DNA from: a virus
DNA length: 24,290 nt
Reading direction: 5' to 3' (one strand)
IMG/VR virus record: IMGVR_UViG_3300025141_000729
Span: 1 to 24,290 of that record
Under the pieces are notes generated by a model, which was not told the DNA's origin, made no database searches, and was given only the letters and a program-made list of their open reading frames with translations. The position numbers and the translations under genes are program-made. Below are positions 1 through 8,708 of this stretch, one piece after another; positions within the stretch are counted from its first letter, which is position 1; each line of letters starts with the position of its first letter.

Positions 1-2411
1 GGGGCGAACCAAGGTGCTCTTACTGACTCACTGTATCCGATTGTTCCAAGTGCTGCTACGGAAGCAGGAGCGTCAAGGATTACGTCAGAGATAGAGTCTC
101 TGATTCGGACGAATGGGAAGTAAGCGGCACCATAACTTGAGTTAAGTTGGCGTGTCTTAAGGTTTGCAACTGTGTTTGTTACATTAGGGCGGTTTGTGGC
201 TGCGGTGCTTGTGTTCTCGGTTGAAGGAACCAGGTCGCCCTTCAAGTCGATGATAGCAAGAGCATCACCACGATCCTCACATGCGTCAATTAGTGTTGCA
301 GTCAGGGACTCATTAGTCAAACCAGGAATTGTTGCGAGGTTGAACTCGACATATTCTGGGTCACTAATTGTGTCAATGGCACGCTTCACGGAGTTGAAAG
401 CATAGTTTGTAAGCTCTGTCTTACCGCTCAGAAGTGTATTTCTGAATGGCTCGGCCTCGGTGATGTCCAATCCGTCGAATCCGCCGTAGAAGGTAGATGT
501 GAAACGGTTATAGCCAAGGTTCTGGCCACTACCTGTGAGGAGTAGACTTGAACCGCTATGGACTGTTACTGAGTGTCCTGCGAGGCGTGAGCCTGAAACG
601 TAGCACAATCTTGGGTCGCCTACGCCTGCACTACCTGTCATCAAGTCGTCCAGGGTGAAGTACCAAGCTGGGCTGTAGCTGTCTGAGCCATAGTCGATGT
701 CTAGGTTGTTGGCATTTCTTAAAAGCGACTCGGGAGTACTTGGGTCGTATACTGTTGCAGTACCACTTTGAATTGTAGTAGCTCCAAAGTAAGCATCCTG
801 TGGTCTCGCCAAATCATCAGCAGTGGACCCTGTTCGGAGTCCAACCGTTGGATAGAGGAATGAACCTGTTGACGGAATACCGAAAGCAAGAATGTTTGCA
901 TTCGTGTTCGCTGCGAAAACAGAACCACTGGGTCCAAGGAACCTGTTTGAAGAGATGAAGGAATTTGCGTATGCCACCTTTGCACTAGCAGAGCCAGTAG
1001 CCTGCTCGGTGCTGTTTCCGAATCTTGCGGCACGAGGTGGGCCGTAAACACCGAATGGAAGGAAGCGAGCGTCGGTTGAACCAGCGTCTACATCTGTGTT
1101 TACATCAACACGGACGAAGCTAGACACGTTGTCATAGTTTCCATACTCTCTGTATCTTCTATCTGTATCGTCCCAATCAATGTACTTGTCACCGATCTTT
1201 CTTGCGACGTAGTTGATTGAATTAGGGTTAAGGTTACAGTCTGTGTAAGACTCTACAATGCGGACAGCTTTGTCACTATCAGTGATAGCTCTAAGAACCA
1301 CAGAGAAAGTCCCATACTTCTCATCTTCACGAGTTGGAGGCTTAATATCTTGGATTGAAACCTTAATATTCTTTTGTGTCCAATCTCCTGATCCTGGGAG
1401 TCCGACCAAACGGAAGAGCTTTTGTGCGCTCTCAGGCTGGAACGTGTTGTGGTTTCCAATATCCTGTGGGATAAACCAACCAGTTCTTGCATCTGAGAAT
1501 GCTGAGTTACGGTCTCCCCACTGGTTCTCTCCGTTTGTCTCAAGACCAGCAATCATTCCGTTTGCGATACTTCCTGCGCCAGTGATTCCGGCTGAGTACT
1601 CTTCTCTAAGGAAGTTGTCAAAAGTCTCTCCCAACCAGTAACCCTCTGTTGTAGTTGTAACAGTTGAGTTGGTTAGGATTGGGTTTGTGTTAAACACTTT
1701 TCTGATGTATTTGTCTGAATTTCTGTCGAAGTTGAAGACGTACTTGTCAGCAGTTCCTGCTACCACATTGGCGTAGGTGCCGATGACGGCAGTGAACTCT
1801 CCCCATGAGTCTGCGGAAGACGTTGGGAGCCAAGAGTTGGTTGAAGACGTGGCCACTGTGTCATAAAACAAAGCACCTGCTGAGTTCGCTGAATTGTAGT
1901 GGTCGCCTGCGTGGAGGGCAACTGCTGTGGTTGCGTCAGTGTAAAAGACTGCGGCTAGGGACGATGTGTGTCCCATTGCCAAACCTTGAGCACTAGCTGT
2001 TGTTACGAAAAGTCCGTAAGCACCACCTGCTGAAGTGTCAGTTACGTCAGTGACGGTCCAACCTGCATTTCCTGTTGAGGTCTTATTGGTGTGCTCTGCT
2101 CCAAGCAGACGCACCATTGTACAAGGTGAGTTGTTGGCTAACCATGCTTGTGCAGCAAAGGAAGCGTATGTTGGCCCAATTGTATTGCCGTCTCTCCAGA
2201 TATCTCCTCCACCCTGTCCTGGGACTGGGTCTCCGAAAACTCTTACAAAGTCGGACATTGAATTGACCTTTACGGGAACCATTCCTGGTCCTCTGCGTGT
2301 ACGGCCAATAATGACCGGACCTTGGGCTGTAGCAGCCTCTGGAAGTTGTGAATTGTCTACTTCATTGAGTAGAATGCCTGGTGAAACAAAATTGAATTTT
2401 TTTGATGCCAT
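1..2411 (-). CDS. 18: Tail sheath protein (T4 gp18-like), 3' end outside window
   Basis: Contractile sheath subunit that surrounds the tail tube and shortens on infection. The reading frame is open from the ATG at 2411 to the window edge, at least 803 codons, so the C-terminus is missing. The N-terminus (MASKKFNFVSPGI, then NEVDNS) matches the usual phage sheath opening. Near the edge the frame reads YSESVRAPWFA, which resembles the conserved C-terminal sheath domain. T4 gp18 is 659 residues, so this protein is clearly longer. The Gly/Ser/Thr/Ala-rich middle suggests extra surface domains, which is inference. A good ribosome site (AGGAG, 11 bases before the ATG) supports the start. It follows the gp15-like gene, with a promoter-like motif in the gap. 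No tube gene (gp19) is visible; it would be expected just beyond the window. Confidence 0.9.
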   Translation of the reverse strand, partial: MASKKFNFVSPGILLNEVDNSQLPEAATAQGPVIIGRTRRGPGMVPVKVNSMSDFVRVFGDPVPGQGGGDIWRDGNTIGPTYASFAAQAWLANNSPCTMVRLLGAEHTNKTSTGNAGWTVTDVTDTSAGGAYGLFVTTASAQGLAMGHTSSLAAVFYTDATTAVALHAGDHYNSANSAGALFYDTVATSSTNSWLPTSSADSWGEFTAVIGTYANVVAGTADKYVFNFDRNSDKYIRKVFNTNPILTNSTVTTTTEGYWLGETFDNFLREEYSAGITGAGSIANGMIAGLETNGENQWGDRNSAFSDARTGWFIPQDIGNHNTFQPESAQKLFRLVGLPGSGDWTQKNIKVSIQDIKPPTREDEKYGTFSVVLRAITDSDKAVRIVESYTDCNLNPNSINYVARKIGDKYIDWDDTDRRYREYGNYDNVSSFVRVDVNTDVDAGSTDARFLPFGVYGPPRAARFGNSTEQATGSASAKVAYANSFISSNRFLGPSGSVFAANTNANILAFGIPSTGSFLYPTVGLRTGSTADDLARPQDAYFGATTIQSGTATVYDPSTPESLLRNANNLDIDYGSDSYSPAWYFTLDDLMTGSAGVGDPRLCYVSGSRLAGHSVTVHSGSSLLLTGSGQNLGYNRFTSTFYGGFDGLDITEAEPFRNTLLSGKTELTNYAFNSVKRAIDTISDPEYVEFNLATIPGLTNESLTATLIDACEDRGDALAIIDLKGDLVPSTENTSTAATNRPNVTNTVANLKTRQLNSSYGAAYFPFVRIRDSISDVILDAPASVAALGTIGYSESVRAPWFA

Positions 2412-2442
2412 GTTGGAACGTCTCCTGTGTACAATAATTTCT

Positions 2443-2454
2443 CTAATAAATAGT
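2443..2454 (-). promoter_or_regulatory. Promoter-like motif upstream of the sheath gene
   Basis: The minus strand reads ACTATTTATTAG, ending 31 bases before the sheath ATG, in the 66-base gap after the gp15-like stop. It is one of seven intergenic sites in this window sharing ACTAnYTA followed by A/T-rich sequence. It resembles neither a full sigma70 promoter nor exactly the T4 late box TATAAATA. A promoter role is inferred from position and recurrence only. Confidence 0.35.
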
Positions 2455-2477
2455 AAGGACTAGACCTAAAAGTAAAT

Positions 2478-3350
2478 CTAGCTACGATAAAAACCTCTTT
2501 TATCAATCCACGGTGGAGTTTCATCAAGAATGACCCTCTCTCTTGGGATTTTTACCTCTACTGCGTTCTCTCTTACTACTACTTTTGGTTGTTCTTGGTT
2601 TTTATCCTCGCCAATCAAATAGGCAAGAACCTTAATAGTTACTTCGGTCTTATAGATTCTCTCTTCCTCATCCAAAGAAGCTACGTTGTTAGACTGTGCA
2701 AAGTCTTCCTGAATGAATCCTTCGAACATGTGTCCGTCTTTCTTAAGGAGGAACTTGTTGATACCTCCAGTCTTTGTAATGAAGGGGGTGACCATGTCAT
2801 TAATCTGTTGTTGGTATTCGCATCGCAGAGTGATGTTATAGAACATATCAACATAGACCGGCATTGGAATAGACATTGTCTGATAGACAACTTTCTTATT
2901 CTTCTTGGGGAAGTTTGCCTGCCTTCTCTTATTAAGAGCATTGACGTTGGCGAAGTTGGATGTCTTATCCTGATTGATTCTTCGTGCGACGACGATTGAG
3001 CCACCCTTTGCGTCTGGGACTGATGGTATGTTTCCATAGAAGATGCCCTTGCTTGTTGGACTCTTTACTACAGAAGTTCTCTCAACTGAGATAAGAGGGA
3101 GGATAAGCGCTTCTGCCTCATCGTCTCTCAAGGCTCTGTCGGCTTTTATCTGGTGTGATCTTTCAGCGGACATCCACAAAACAGGAACTTTTTTAAATCC
3201 TTTATTGGTCTCGGAGAAAATGTTTAGGTCACTGTTGACCCAGTCATATAACGCTTGGTCGATTGTTTCAAAGGTTGATGGCTGAACTGCATACTCGTGA
3301 AGAATGCTTGGGTCTTCAACCCCGGTGTATGATTTATCTTTAGCAGACAT
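2478..3350 (-). CDS. 15: Tail sheath stabiliser/completion protein, gp15-like
   Basis: Likely caps the tail and joins it to the neck of the head, as T4 gp15 does. Visible family-like features are an N-terminal YDWVNSDLN region, the segment VPVLWMSAERSHQIK (about residues 56-70), the following LILPLISVER, and PMPVYVDMFYNITLRCEYQ (about 160-180), which fits the beta-rich core of gp15. About 290 residues compares with 272 in T4. A TTG lies one codon upstream at 3353, but the ATG at 3350 has a strong GGGAG site 6 bases before it and is the likelier start. It overlaps the end of the preceding neck gene by 11 bases, suggesting translational coupling. The assignment is from remembered motif pattern and neighbourhood, not an alignment. 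Confidence 0.7.
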   Translation of the reverse strand: MSAKDKSYTGVEDPSILHEYAVQPSTFETIDQALYDWVNSDLNIFSETNKGFKKVPVLWMSAERSHQIKADRALRDDEAEALILPLISVERTSVVKSPTSKGIFYGNIPSVPDAKGGSIVVARRINQDKTSNFANVNALNKRRQANFPKKNKKVVYQTMSIPMPVYVDMFYNITLRCEYQQQINDMVTPFITKTGGINKFLLKKDGHMFEGFIQEDFAQSNNVASLDEEERIYKTEVTIKVLAYLIGEDKNQEQPKVVVRENAVEVKIPRERVILDETPPWIDKRGFYRS

Positions 3351-3834
3351 CAAAGACTCCCTCTCTGGATCTGATACATTTCGCTGAGATTTCCATCTTG
3401 TGGTCTACTTGACCAAAGATTTGTTTTGGCTCATCCAACGCAACGATCTCATAGTAAATATCCCCGTATAAGACGAAATCACCTACACGCACAAATAAAT
3501 CTTGGTCTTCGGTTAATCTTCTCTTGTGAAAGTGAATTGTGATAGAAGACATCCTGTCTACACCGATGTTCGGCATGTACGTTGTAGGGCGACCGTCGTA
3601 TTCCACGAGGGCATAAACTCTGACTGGAGGCAAGAATGTCTTTTTGATTGCCTCTCCATAAAGAGGGTGAAAGTTTGTGTGCTTCACGCTGATAGGGTAA
3701 TAGGCAACTTGCTGGCCAATTACTCTCTCAATCAGTTCATCATTTACCTGCTTGACGAAATCACGCTCCGGTTTTCCTGTGAAAAGCGGTGGTGGTGGAG
3801 CGTCTGGCTGGGACCATTTATTTTTATCTGCCAT
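3340..3834 (-). CDS. Putative neck / head-closure protein (gp14-like position)
   Basis: A 164-residue protein between the gp13-like and gp15-like genes, where a second neck protein is expected. The N-terminus is proline-rich (DAPPPPLFTGKPERDF). The core has GVDRMSSITIHFHKRR (about residues 91-106) and then VRVGDFVLYGDIYYEIV (about 116-132), a pattern typical of head-closure or connector proteins in which a small beta-barrel reports a 'format' and a coordinate of the tail interface. T4 gp14 is longer (256 residues) and I cannot line the two up by eye, so the label rests mainly on context. The ATG at 3834 lies 10 bases after the gp13-like stop with an AAGGAGGG site between and partly in it. Confidence 0.5.
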   Translation of the reverse strand: MADKNKWSQPDAPPPPLFTGKPERDFVKQVNDELIERVIGQQVAYYPISVKHTNFHPLYGEAIKKTFLPPVRVYALVEYDGRPTTYMPNIGVDRMSSITIHFHKRRLTEDQDLFVRVGDFVLYGDIYYEIVALDEPKQIFGQVDHKMEISAKCIRSREGVFDVC

Positions 3835-3844
3835 GGTGCCCTCC

Positions 3845-5158
3845 TTATGCTGTCATGATTGGTAATGGAATCTTCGTCTGAATGTTGTTGACGCTATCCA
3901 TTGTGGCTGACTTTGTTTCCATCAGCTTGTCGTATGTGGTGTCGTCAAGAATTTGTTTTAATTCCTCTCGCAATGATTCCTGTTCTGCCTTCGCTTGTGA
4001 AATAAGGTCAGAGCCGTTCAGGGTTACGGAGTCCCCTGGGATTGGTAGGGTTGCAAATTTGCTTCTGATTAGCCCTAGCATCTCTTTTGAGAGGGATAGT
4101 GCAAATCTTCTAATCCACTGCTTACCAATGCCGTTAATGGTCTCATACGGGATGTTAGCGAACGGAGCGGTGTTGATGTTGTTAATACCGCTTTTGCCAT
4201 CTTCCTTTCCGTCATCTTCGTCCCAAGCGTTTTTTTCGTTTGGAATAAAGAACTCAACCCACATCTTGGATGGGGATAGCGTTGTGACATCTGGATAAAG
4301 TCTTAAATTATTATTTTTGATTTCGTAAGACCAATGAGAGTTTCTTGTATAGATTGCGTCTTCATAAGCCATCGCTTGTAGTTTGTTTTGCCAAACTGGA
4401 ATAATCTGGAACTGTGAGTCATCTGCGTATTGTCCGTAGTTTTGGAGGTTTCCAACTGTGTTGAGCCCTCCATAGTATCCATAGAATCTCCAGAAAGCAG
4501 ATGGTGTTTTATAAAATACTTTTGAAATTTCAATTCTTCTATCTTTCACCTTCTCAAAGAATGGGAAACTTGAAGACAGGGCTGATGATTCGGAGATGAT
4601 GGTCTGAAGATCGTAGTCTTGCTGGCCAACAACTGTGTCGAATGAAGCTGAATAGTGATTTTGTGTTCCACCGAAGCCTGCTTCAAATGATGTATTGTTC
4701 CCTATATTTCTTGAATAGGTGAATTGGAAGTCTGGGTATTTAAGTGAAATGCCCGCTTCTGCATGAACTGAATTTCCATCGATGGAGAGGCCGCTATTGA
4801 GACTTGAGGATAGCTCTCCTGCTCGCAAACGACCTTCGTGATCGAATGTTCCTGTTTGCTCTCCCAAGATGCTTGGAAGGATACTCTTTGCCTGATGAAT
4901 GTTGACGATGTAGGAATACTCCAACACCGCTTCTTGGTAGGCTGTGTATACTTGCGAGGAAGAAAGCTCAATGTCTAAGACATCTCCTCCTAATTTGCTG
5001 TATGTGTAAGCAACTTGGTCTGATGCACCAGACAGGAATTCAACCGAGCCAGTATAAACTGTATACGGTAAAACTGCGGATATATGTCCGGGGCTTCCTG
5101 TAATGGGCAAAACGACTTTGCTTGATTGACTTTTCGGGGTTAGGGTGGGACGAGCCAT
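3845..5158 (-). CDS. 13: Putative neck protein, gp13-like
   Basis: Probable head-completion (neck) protein binding the portal vertex after DNA filling. It has 437 residues against 309 in T4 gp13. Recognisable features are SSQVYTAYQEAVLEYSY near residues 67-83, LRLYPDVT near 285-292 followed by WVEFFIPNE, and a C-terminal helical region with LSKEMLGLIRSKF (about 356-368) and PIPGDSVTLNGSDLISQ (about 372-388), the pattern I associate with gp13 of marine T4-like phages. Residues 90-200 look like an inserted Ser/Gly-rich segment and could account for the extra length. It is the first gene after the capsid terminator, with its own promoter-like motif and an AGGAG site before the ATG, and it heads the run gp13-14-15-18. 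It could instead be another virion structural protein. Confidence 0.6.
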   Translation of the reverse strand: MARPTLTPKSQSSKVVLPITGSPGHISAVLPYTVYTGSVEFLSGASDQVAYTYSKLGGDVLDIELSSSQVYTAYQEAVLEYSYIVNIHQAKSILPSILGEQTGTFDHEGRLRAGELSSSLNSGLSIDGNSVHAEAGISLKYPDFQFTYSRNIGNNTSFEAGFGGTQNHYSASFDTVVGQQDYDLQTIISESSALSSSFPFFEKVKDRRIEISKVFYKTPSAFWRFYGYYGGLNTVGNLQNYGQYADDSQFQIIPVWQNKLQAMAYEDAIYTRNSHWSYEIKNNNLRLYPDVTTLSPSKMWVEFFIPNEKNAWDEDDGKEDGKSGINNINTAPFANIPYETINGIGKQWIRRFALSLSKEMLGLIRSKFATLPIPGDSVTLNGSDLISQAKAEQESLREELKQILDDTTYDKLMETKSATMDSVNNIQTKIPLPIMTA

Positions 5159-5171
5159 CTATAAAGTTCTC

Positions 5172-5185
5172 CTAGTGTAAATAGT
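5172..5185 (-). promoter_or_regulatory. Promoter-like motif upstream of the gp13-like gene
   Basis: The minus strand reads ACTATTTACACTAG, ending 13 bases before the gp13-like ATG and overlapping the AGGAG ribosome site. It lies directly after the terminator that closes the capsid gene, which is where a new transcript would be expected to start. It shares the ACTAnTTA core with six other intergenic sites, but its right half is the least A/T-rich of the set. If it is a promoter, the leader would be very short. Confidence 0.3.
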
Positions 5186-5189
5186 TTCT

Positions 5190-5230
5190 GAAAATAGAAA
5201 ACCCCACGCTAACATAAGTTAACGTGGGGT
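5190..5230 (-). terminator. Rho-independent terminator after the major capsid gene
   Basis: On the minus strand ACCCCACGTTAAC, loop TTAT, GTTAGCGTGGGGT forms a stem of about 13 pairs with one G-T wobble, followed by TTTCTATTTT. It starts 34 bases after the capsid stop codon. A strong stem and a T-rich tail in this orientation make it a convincing intrinsic terminator. It separates the highly expressed capsid gene from the neck and tail genes. Confidence 0.9.
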
Positions 5231-5264
5231 CTTTTCTACTAACCTGTTGGTTTATTAGTTAAAA

Positions 5265-7061
5265 TTAACCAATGAGGTCCTCGACGATAACTAGACCGTA
5301 CATATCTGGTCTAACCATCTTCTTGGCGTAGCGGGTCATGACGCCCTTACGAGGAACGAAGTCCTCTGTGCCGAAGATAGTTGGAGTTACCTGGAGTGGG
5401 ACATATGGAGCGTACACGTAGCCGCTCTCAAGGAATGAACCACCCTTGCGTCCTGCGAGGACGACATTGCGTGGGAAGTATGGGTCAACATAGACATCCC
5501 ACTTCTTGCTAAGGTTACCGACCTTTACAGCACCGACAGTACCACGATCTGCATCGCCAGTTACGTCAGCACGGAATCCAGAGGTAAACTCAAGGATGTT
5601 GGCAACTTCTGGGCCACAAACGATGAAGTTTGCGCCACCACGAAGTGTCTTGCGGTGGATACGAGCGGAGACATCGTTGATAGTCTCACAAAGAGTCTCA
5701 TACCACTCAGACACTGTACCGGTGAAGTCTGGAGCAGTGCTTGCACCAATCTCTTTACCAGTCTCACGGTTTACAAACTTACCAGCGTTACGTGACCAGT
5801 AAAGTGTGCCAGCCTGTGAGCCAACGATGAGGTCCTCAAGGATCTCACGGTCGATCTCAAGAGCGATCTGCTCTGAGAGAATACCTGTAAGCTCAACCTC
5901 TGCGTCGAGGTTGTGATAAGCATTAAGGTCTTGACCAAGCTCTGGTGTCCACTTAGCCTTCAACTTCTTGGTTCTAGCAGTCACGGAGACGCTGTCTACC
6001 TTGATGTCGATCTCAGGGATCTCAGTGTTGTTCTCAAGTCCCCAAGTGTCAGCACCAACAACAGCACCGATACCACGAGCGTCAGCTTCGGCAGTAACGT
6101 TGTTGAAGTTATCAGTGATTGGGAAAGCGAGCGTGATGGCGGAAGTACCGGTAAGAGCGGATAACACACCGACAGTGGGTGCTCCAAGGTCGGCAGGACC
6201 GCCGACTCCAGCAGAACCTGTTGAGCGAACAACCATCTGAATCCTTAAAGCTTCATTTGATGGATCACTACCAGCGGAGCCGGAAGCAAGCGTGCTCAAA
6301 CGACGAACCATGCGGATCTTTGTTGAACCACCAGCAATTGGAGTGATTGGAACAAGATTGTCAAGGTTAAGCTGGCCCAAATTAGTAGTACCAGTCATCT
6401 CGAACACAGCGCAAATTGTTCCGGAAAGATCTGGGTCGAAGCGGCAAAGCTCGTTAAGCTTATCTACGTCGGCCTGCGACTGTCCGGGGTGGGCTCCAAC
6501 CCCAGCCGCAACCGTACCGGATGCGACGACAACGAACCCAGAAGGGAGCAGTGCGATGGAGGCAGTTGGAGAGGAATAACCGTTATTAAGGGCGTAGAAT
6601 GACTCTTCGCCACCGTCCTCAGTGCCACTGTTGTATACGCCGAGTTGAACACCACCAGTAATCTGGTGTCCTACAACTCCACCACCGTAAAGTGAGTCGC
6701 CACTCTCGTTACCGAGCTTGGAAGTGGTGAATGTGAAGTCAAGGAAAAAGATGAGACCTGATGGAAGGCTCATTGGCTGAACGGATACGAGATCGTTAGC
6801 GATAAGTCCACCGAAAACACGACGGACGAGTGGGAAAGCTACAGCGGCGAAACCTTCAACGTCTCCACTTGCCATAGTGCTTGCCTCACGAAGTAGCTCC
6901 TTTGCTTGATTCTCAAGCAGGCGGGCCATGCCATTTTTTTGTGAGTCACTGTTAATACCCTCAAGAAGTCCAGTCTTCTCCCACTTATTCAGTAGAGCAG
7001 CACCTTCCTTCTGGAGATCTCTATTAACAATGCCTTCTGTTAATTTATTCAATACAGACAT
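5265..7061 (-). CDS. 23: Major capsid protein, gp23-like
   Basis: Forms the hexamers of the head shell. It has 598 residues against 521 in T4. The N-terminal region carries GFAAVAFPLVRRVFGG, then LIANDLVSVQPM (about residues 70-97), which matches the conserved gp23 segment after the propeptide. A likely prohead protease site is LRE at residues 57-59 (cleavage after E59), giving a propeptide close in length to the 65 residues removed in T4. The C-terminus has YVYAPYVPLQVTPT and a final RKGVMTRYAKKMVRPDMYGLV block typical of the family. Residues 120-290 are richer in Gly, Ser and Ala than T4 and may form an enlarged insertion domain. An AAAGGAG site precedes the ATG at 7061, and the gene is closed by the terminator at 5190-5230. 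Confidence 0.95.
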   Translation of the reverse strand: MSVLNKLTEGIVNRDLQKEGAALLNKWEKTGLLEGINSDSQKNGMARLLENQAKELLREASTMASGDVEGFAAVAFPLVRRVFGGLIANDLVSVQPMSLPSGLIFFLDFTFTTSKLGNESGDSLYGGGVVGHQITGGVQLGVYNSGTEDGGEESFYALNNGYSSPTASIALLPSGFVVVASGTVAAGVGAHPGQSQADVDKLNELCRFDPDLSGTICAVFEMTGTTNLGQLNLDNLVPITPIAGGSTKIRMVRRLSTLASGSAGSDPSNEALRIQMVVRSTGSAGVGGPADLGAPTVGVLSALTGTSAITLAFPITDNFNNVTAEADARGIGAVVGADTWGLENNTEIPEIDIKVDSVSVTARTKKLKAKWTPELGQDLNAYHNLDAEVELTGILSEQIALEIDREILEDLIVGSQAGTLYWSRNAGKFVNRETGKEIGASTAPDFTGTVSEWYETLCETINDVSARIHRKTLRGGANFIVCGPEVANILEFTSGFRADVTGDADRGTVGAVKVGNLSKKWDVYVDPYFPRNVVLAGRKGGSFLESGYVYAPYVPLQVTPTIFGTEDFVPRKGVMTRYAKKMVRPDMYGLVIVEDLIG

Positions 7062-7088
7062 TTTATTTTTAACTCCTTTAAGTTTAGT

Positions 7089-8150
7089 TTATTCGATTCC
7101 CGCCAACGCCTTCCAGCGATTGGAAACGGGGTCTGCGATAGTTTTCTTGGCCTTTCGGCTTCGAAGTGTTGTTGAAGATTTTCTGGTAACTGCTTCGCTC
7201 AGTGACTTTGGAGAACGCTTCCTGTCGATTGCTCCCACTGCGCTTTGAAGTGTTTCGAAAACGACCTTCGCCTCTTCAACACTATCGGTTTTGGAAATCG
7301 CTTCAACAATTTTAGTTTTTTGTCGCTCATTCAAAGAGGTACTGCCCAAAACACGATTAGTATAAAGCAACTTAGCGTTTGAGAGATTGACTTCTTCAAG
7401 CCTCTCTTTCATCTGCATAAGTAAATCTTTATATTTTTTATTCTCGCCAAGAATTTCCTGATTTTCAGAATAGATTTGCTTGAAAGCTTCTTCGAGTTCA
7501 ATTTTCTCCTCGTCGAATTTCTCGCCTTCGGCTTCAATCTGTGCATTCTCAGCGGCAATAACGTTTGCTAAGTCCTGAAGTTGTGCGTGGTTTGTACCAC
7601 CTCCAGGGACTCCGGAAGGAACTGCTGTGGCGTCTACTGTTAACTCTTCAACGATCTCAGCAATGTCTTCCTCATTAATTTCAATTTCTTCCTCCTCAAG
7701 AACTTCTTCTTCTTGGAGGGTTTCTTCTGCCTCTTCAAGATTCTCTTCCTCTTGAATGGCCTCTTCTTCGAGTGGAACTTCGTCTACAATTTCTTCTCTT
7801 GAAGTCATCTCTTCTGGACTTGGTGTAAGTGCTCCGAGGTCAAGCTCGATTTCAACTTCGCCGTCTTCGTGATCTGGACAACCACATTCTGCGTCGTGTT
7901 GATGAGCCATTGGGATCTCTGGAAGCTCTTCTACTTCTGCATCCATTTCAAATTCTTCTTGTTCTTCAAGCTGTGGCGTGTCTTCAATAGCGGCCAGGTC
8001 TTCTGGCTGCTCTTCCTCATCGAGAAGGCTGTCAACTGCCTCTCTGATCTCATCTGAGTATTTCTCGATGATTGCCGCTTCGGCGTTTTTTAACGCAGCC
8101 TCTTTAAGGGCTTCGGCGTCGATGATTGCTTGCTCTAACATTACAGACAT
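7089..8150 (-). CDS. 22: Prohead core scaffold protein, gp22-like
   Basis: Internal scaffold that shapes the prohead and is then degraded by the gp21 protease. The 353-residue protein is extremely acidic from about residue 25 to 170, with long Glu runs, then coiled-coil-like from about 200 to 270, and basic at the C-terminus (RKSSTTLRSRKAKK). Many L-x-E and I-x-E tripeptides, the T4 protease recognition pattern, are scattered through it. A small HQHDAECGCPDHED cluster near residues 83-96 interrupts the acidic region and could bind metal, which is speculative. T4 gp22 is 269 residues. Position immediately before gp23 is as in T4. The ATG at 8150 has GGAG 9 bases upstream. Sequence similarity in scaffolds is weak, so composition and synteny carry the call. 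Confidence 0.85.
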   Translation of the reverse strand: MSVMLEQAIIDAEALKEAALKNAEAAIIEKYSDEIREAVDSLLDEEEQPEDLAAIEDTPQLEEQEEFEMDAEVEELPEIPMAHQHDAECGCPDHEDGEVEIELDLGALTPSPEEMTSREEIVDEVPLEEEAIQEEENLEEAEETLQEEEVLEEEEIEINEEDIAEIVEELTVDATAVPSGVPGGGTNHAQLQDLANVIAAENAQIEAEGEKFDEEKIELEEAFKQIYSENQEILGENKKYKDLLMQMKERLEEVNLSNAKLLYTNRVLGSTSLNERQKTKIVEAISKTDSVEEAKVVFETLQSAVGAIDRKRSPKSLSEAVTRKSSTTLRSRKAKKTIADPVSNRWKALAGIE

Positions 8151-8178
8151 ATTGTTTCACTCCAATAAAAATAAGTCA

Positions 8179-8190
8179 AAAATAAATAGT
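8179..8190 (-). promoter_or_regulatory. Promoter-like motif upstream of the scaffold gene
   Basis: The minus strand reads ACTATTTATTTT, ending 28 bases before the scaffold ATG. It has the same ACTATTTATT start as the site upstream of the sheath gene. It partly overlaps the downstream arm of an inverted repeat (8187-8233), so a terminator reading is also possible; see that entry. Confidence 0.35.
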
Positions 8191-8233
8191 GCGATAAGTC
8201 ACTAAAAGCATTAGCTTGTTGAAAACCGCACTA
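8187..8233 (-). repeat. Inverted repeat in the gap before the scaffold gene
   Basis: TAGTGCG at 8227-8233 (minus strand) can pair with CGCACTA at 8187-8193, with 33 bases between. The downstream arm runs straight into TTTATTTTT. This could be a weak intrinsic terminator for the upstream gene (stop at 8246), a leader structure for the scaffold transcript, or an operator-like site. The seven-pair stem with a long loop is modest evidence. GTGCGGTT here also occurs in the hairpin region before the protease gene. Confidence 0.35.
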
Positions 8234-8245
8234 AATATAGGGTTT

Positions 8246-8680
8246 CTAGGTGTACTCGTTGATACCGGAGCCAGAGAGTACATACATCTCTTTAGTAGGA
8301 ATACGAGTTAATTCTGCGTAGACTTTGAACCCGGAGCCAGCTTTTCTGGAAGTGATATATAATTCTCTACACTTTACATTGAAAGTAAAAGATTCAGTTT
8401 CAACTGGGCCACCTGTGGCGTTGTTTAATTCGACAAAGTGCTCGCCTGCTATTGCTCCACCGTCGCCTTCGTCTTTACTAGCGAAATGAACTCTGATGTT
8501 AGAAGCACTTCCTGAAGCAAACACGGTTATTCTCTTGGTCACTGCTGGGAATTCGATTTTGGCTTCTGCGCCCAGAGCGAGAGTGCTAGAGCCTGTAATG
8601 AAGGGACCTCCAGCTACCTGATATGAACCTACGTTTCCAATACCCACTCCGGGGAATTTTGTGTAATTTGCTTCTGCCAT
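8246..8680 (-). CDS. Unassigned small beta-rich protein, possible head or virion surface protein
   Basis: I do not recognise a named family. The 144-residue protein is rich in Gly, Ser, Thr and alternating hydrophobic residues (for example EFPAVTKRITVFASGS near residues 44-59, then SNIRVHFASKDEGDGG, and FTFNVKCRELYITSRK near 98-113), as expected for a single beta-sandwich domain without enzyme motifs or membrane segments. It lies between the bS21 homologue and the scaffold gene, inside the head operon, so a capsid decoration or other virion surface role is plausible. That role is inferred from context and composition. An AGGAG site precedes the ATG at 8680. The single cysteine (in VKCREL) is unremarkable. 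Confidence 0.75.
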   Translation of the reverse strand: MAEANYTKFPGVGIGNVGSYQVAGGPFITGSSTLALGAEAKIEFPAVTKRITVFASGSASNIRVHFASKDEGDGGAIAGEHFVELNNATGGPVETESFTFNVKCRELYITSRKAGSGFKVYAELTRIPTKEMYVLSGSGINEYT

Positions 8681-8708
8681 CTTTTATCTCCTAGTAATGA
8701 TTGACTTT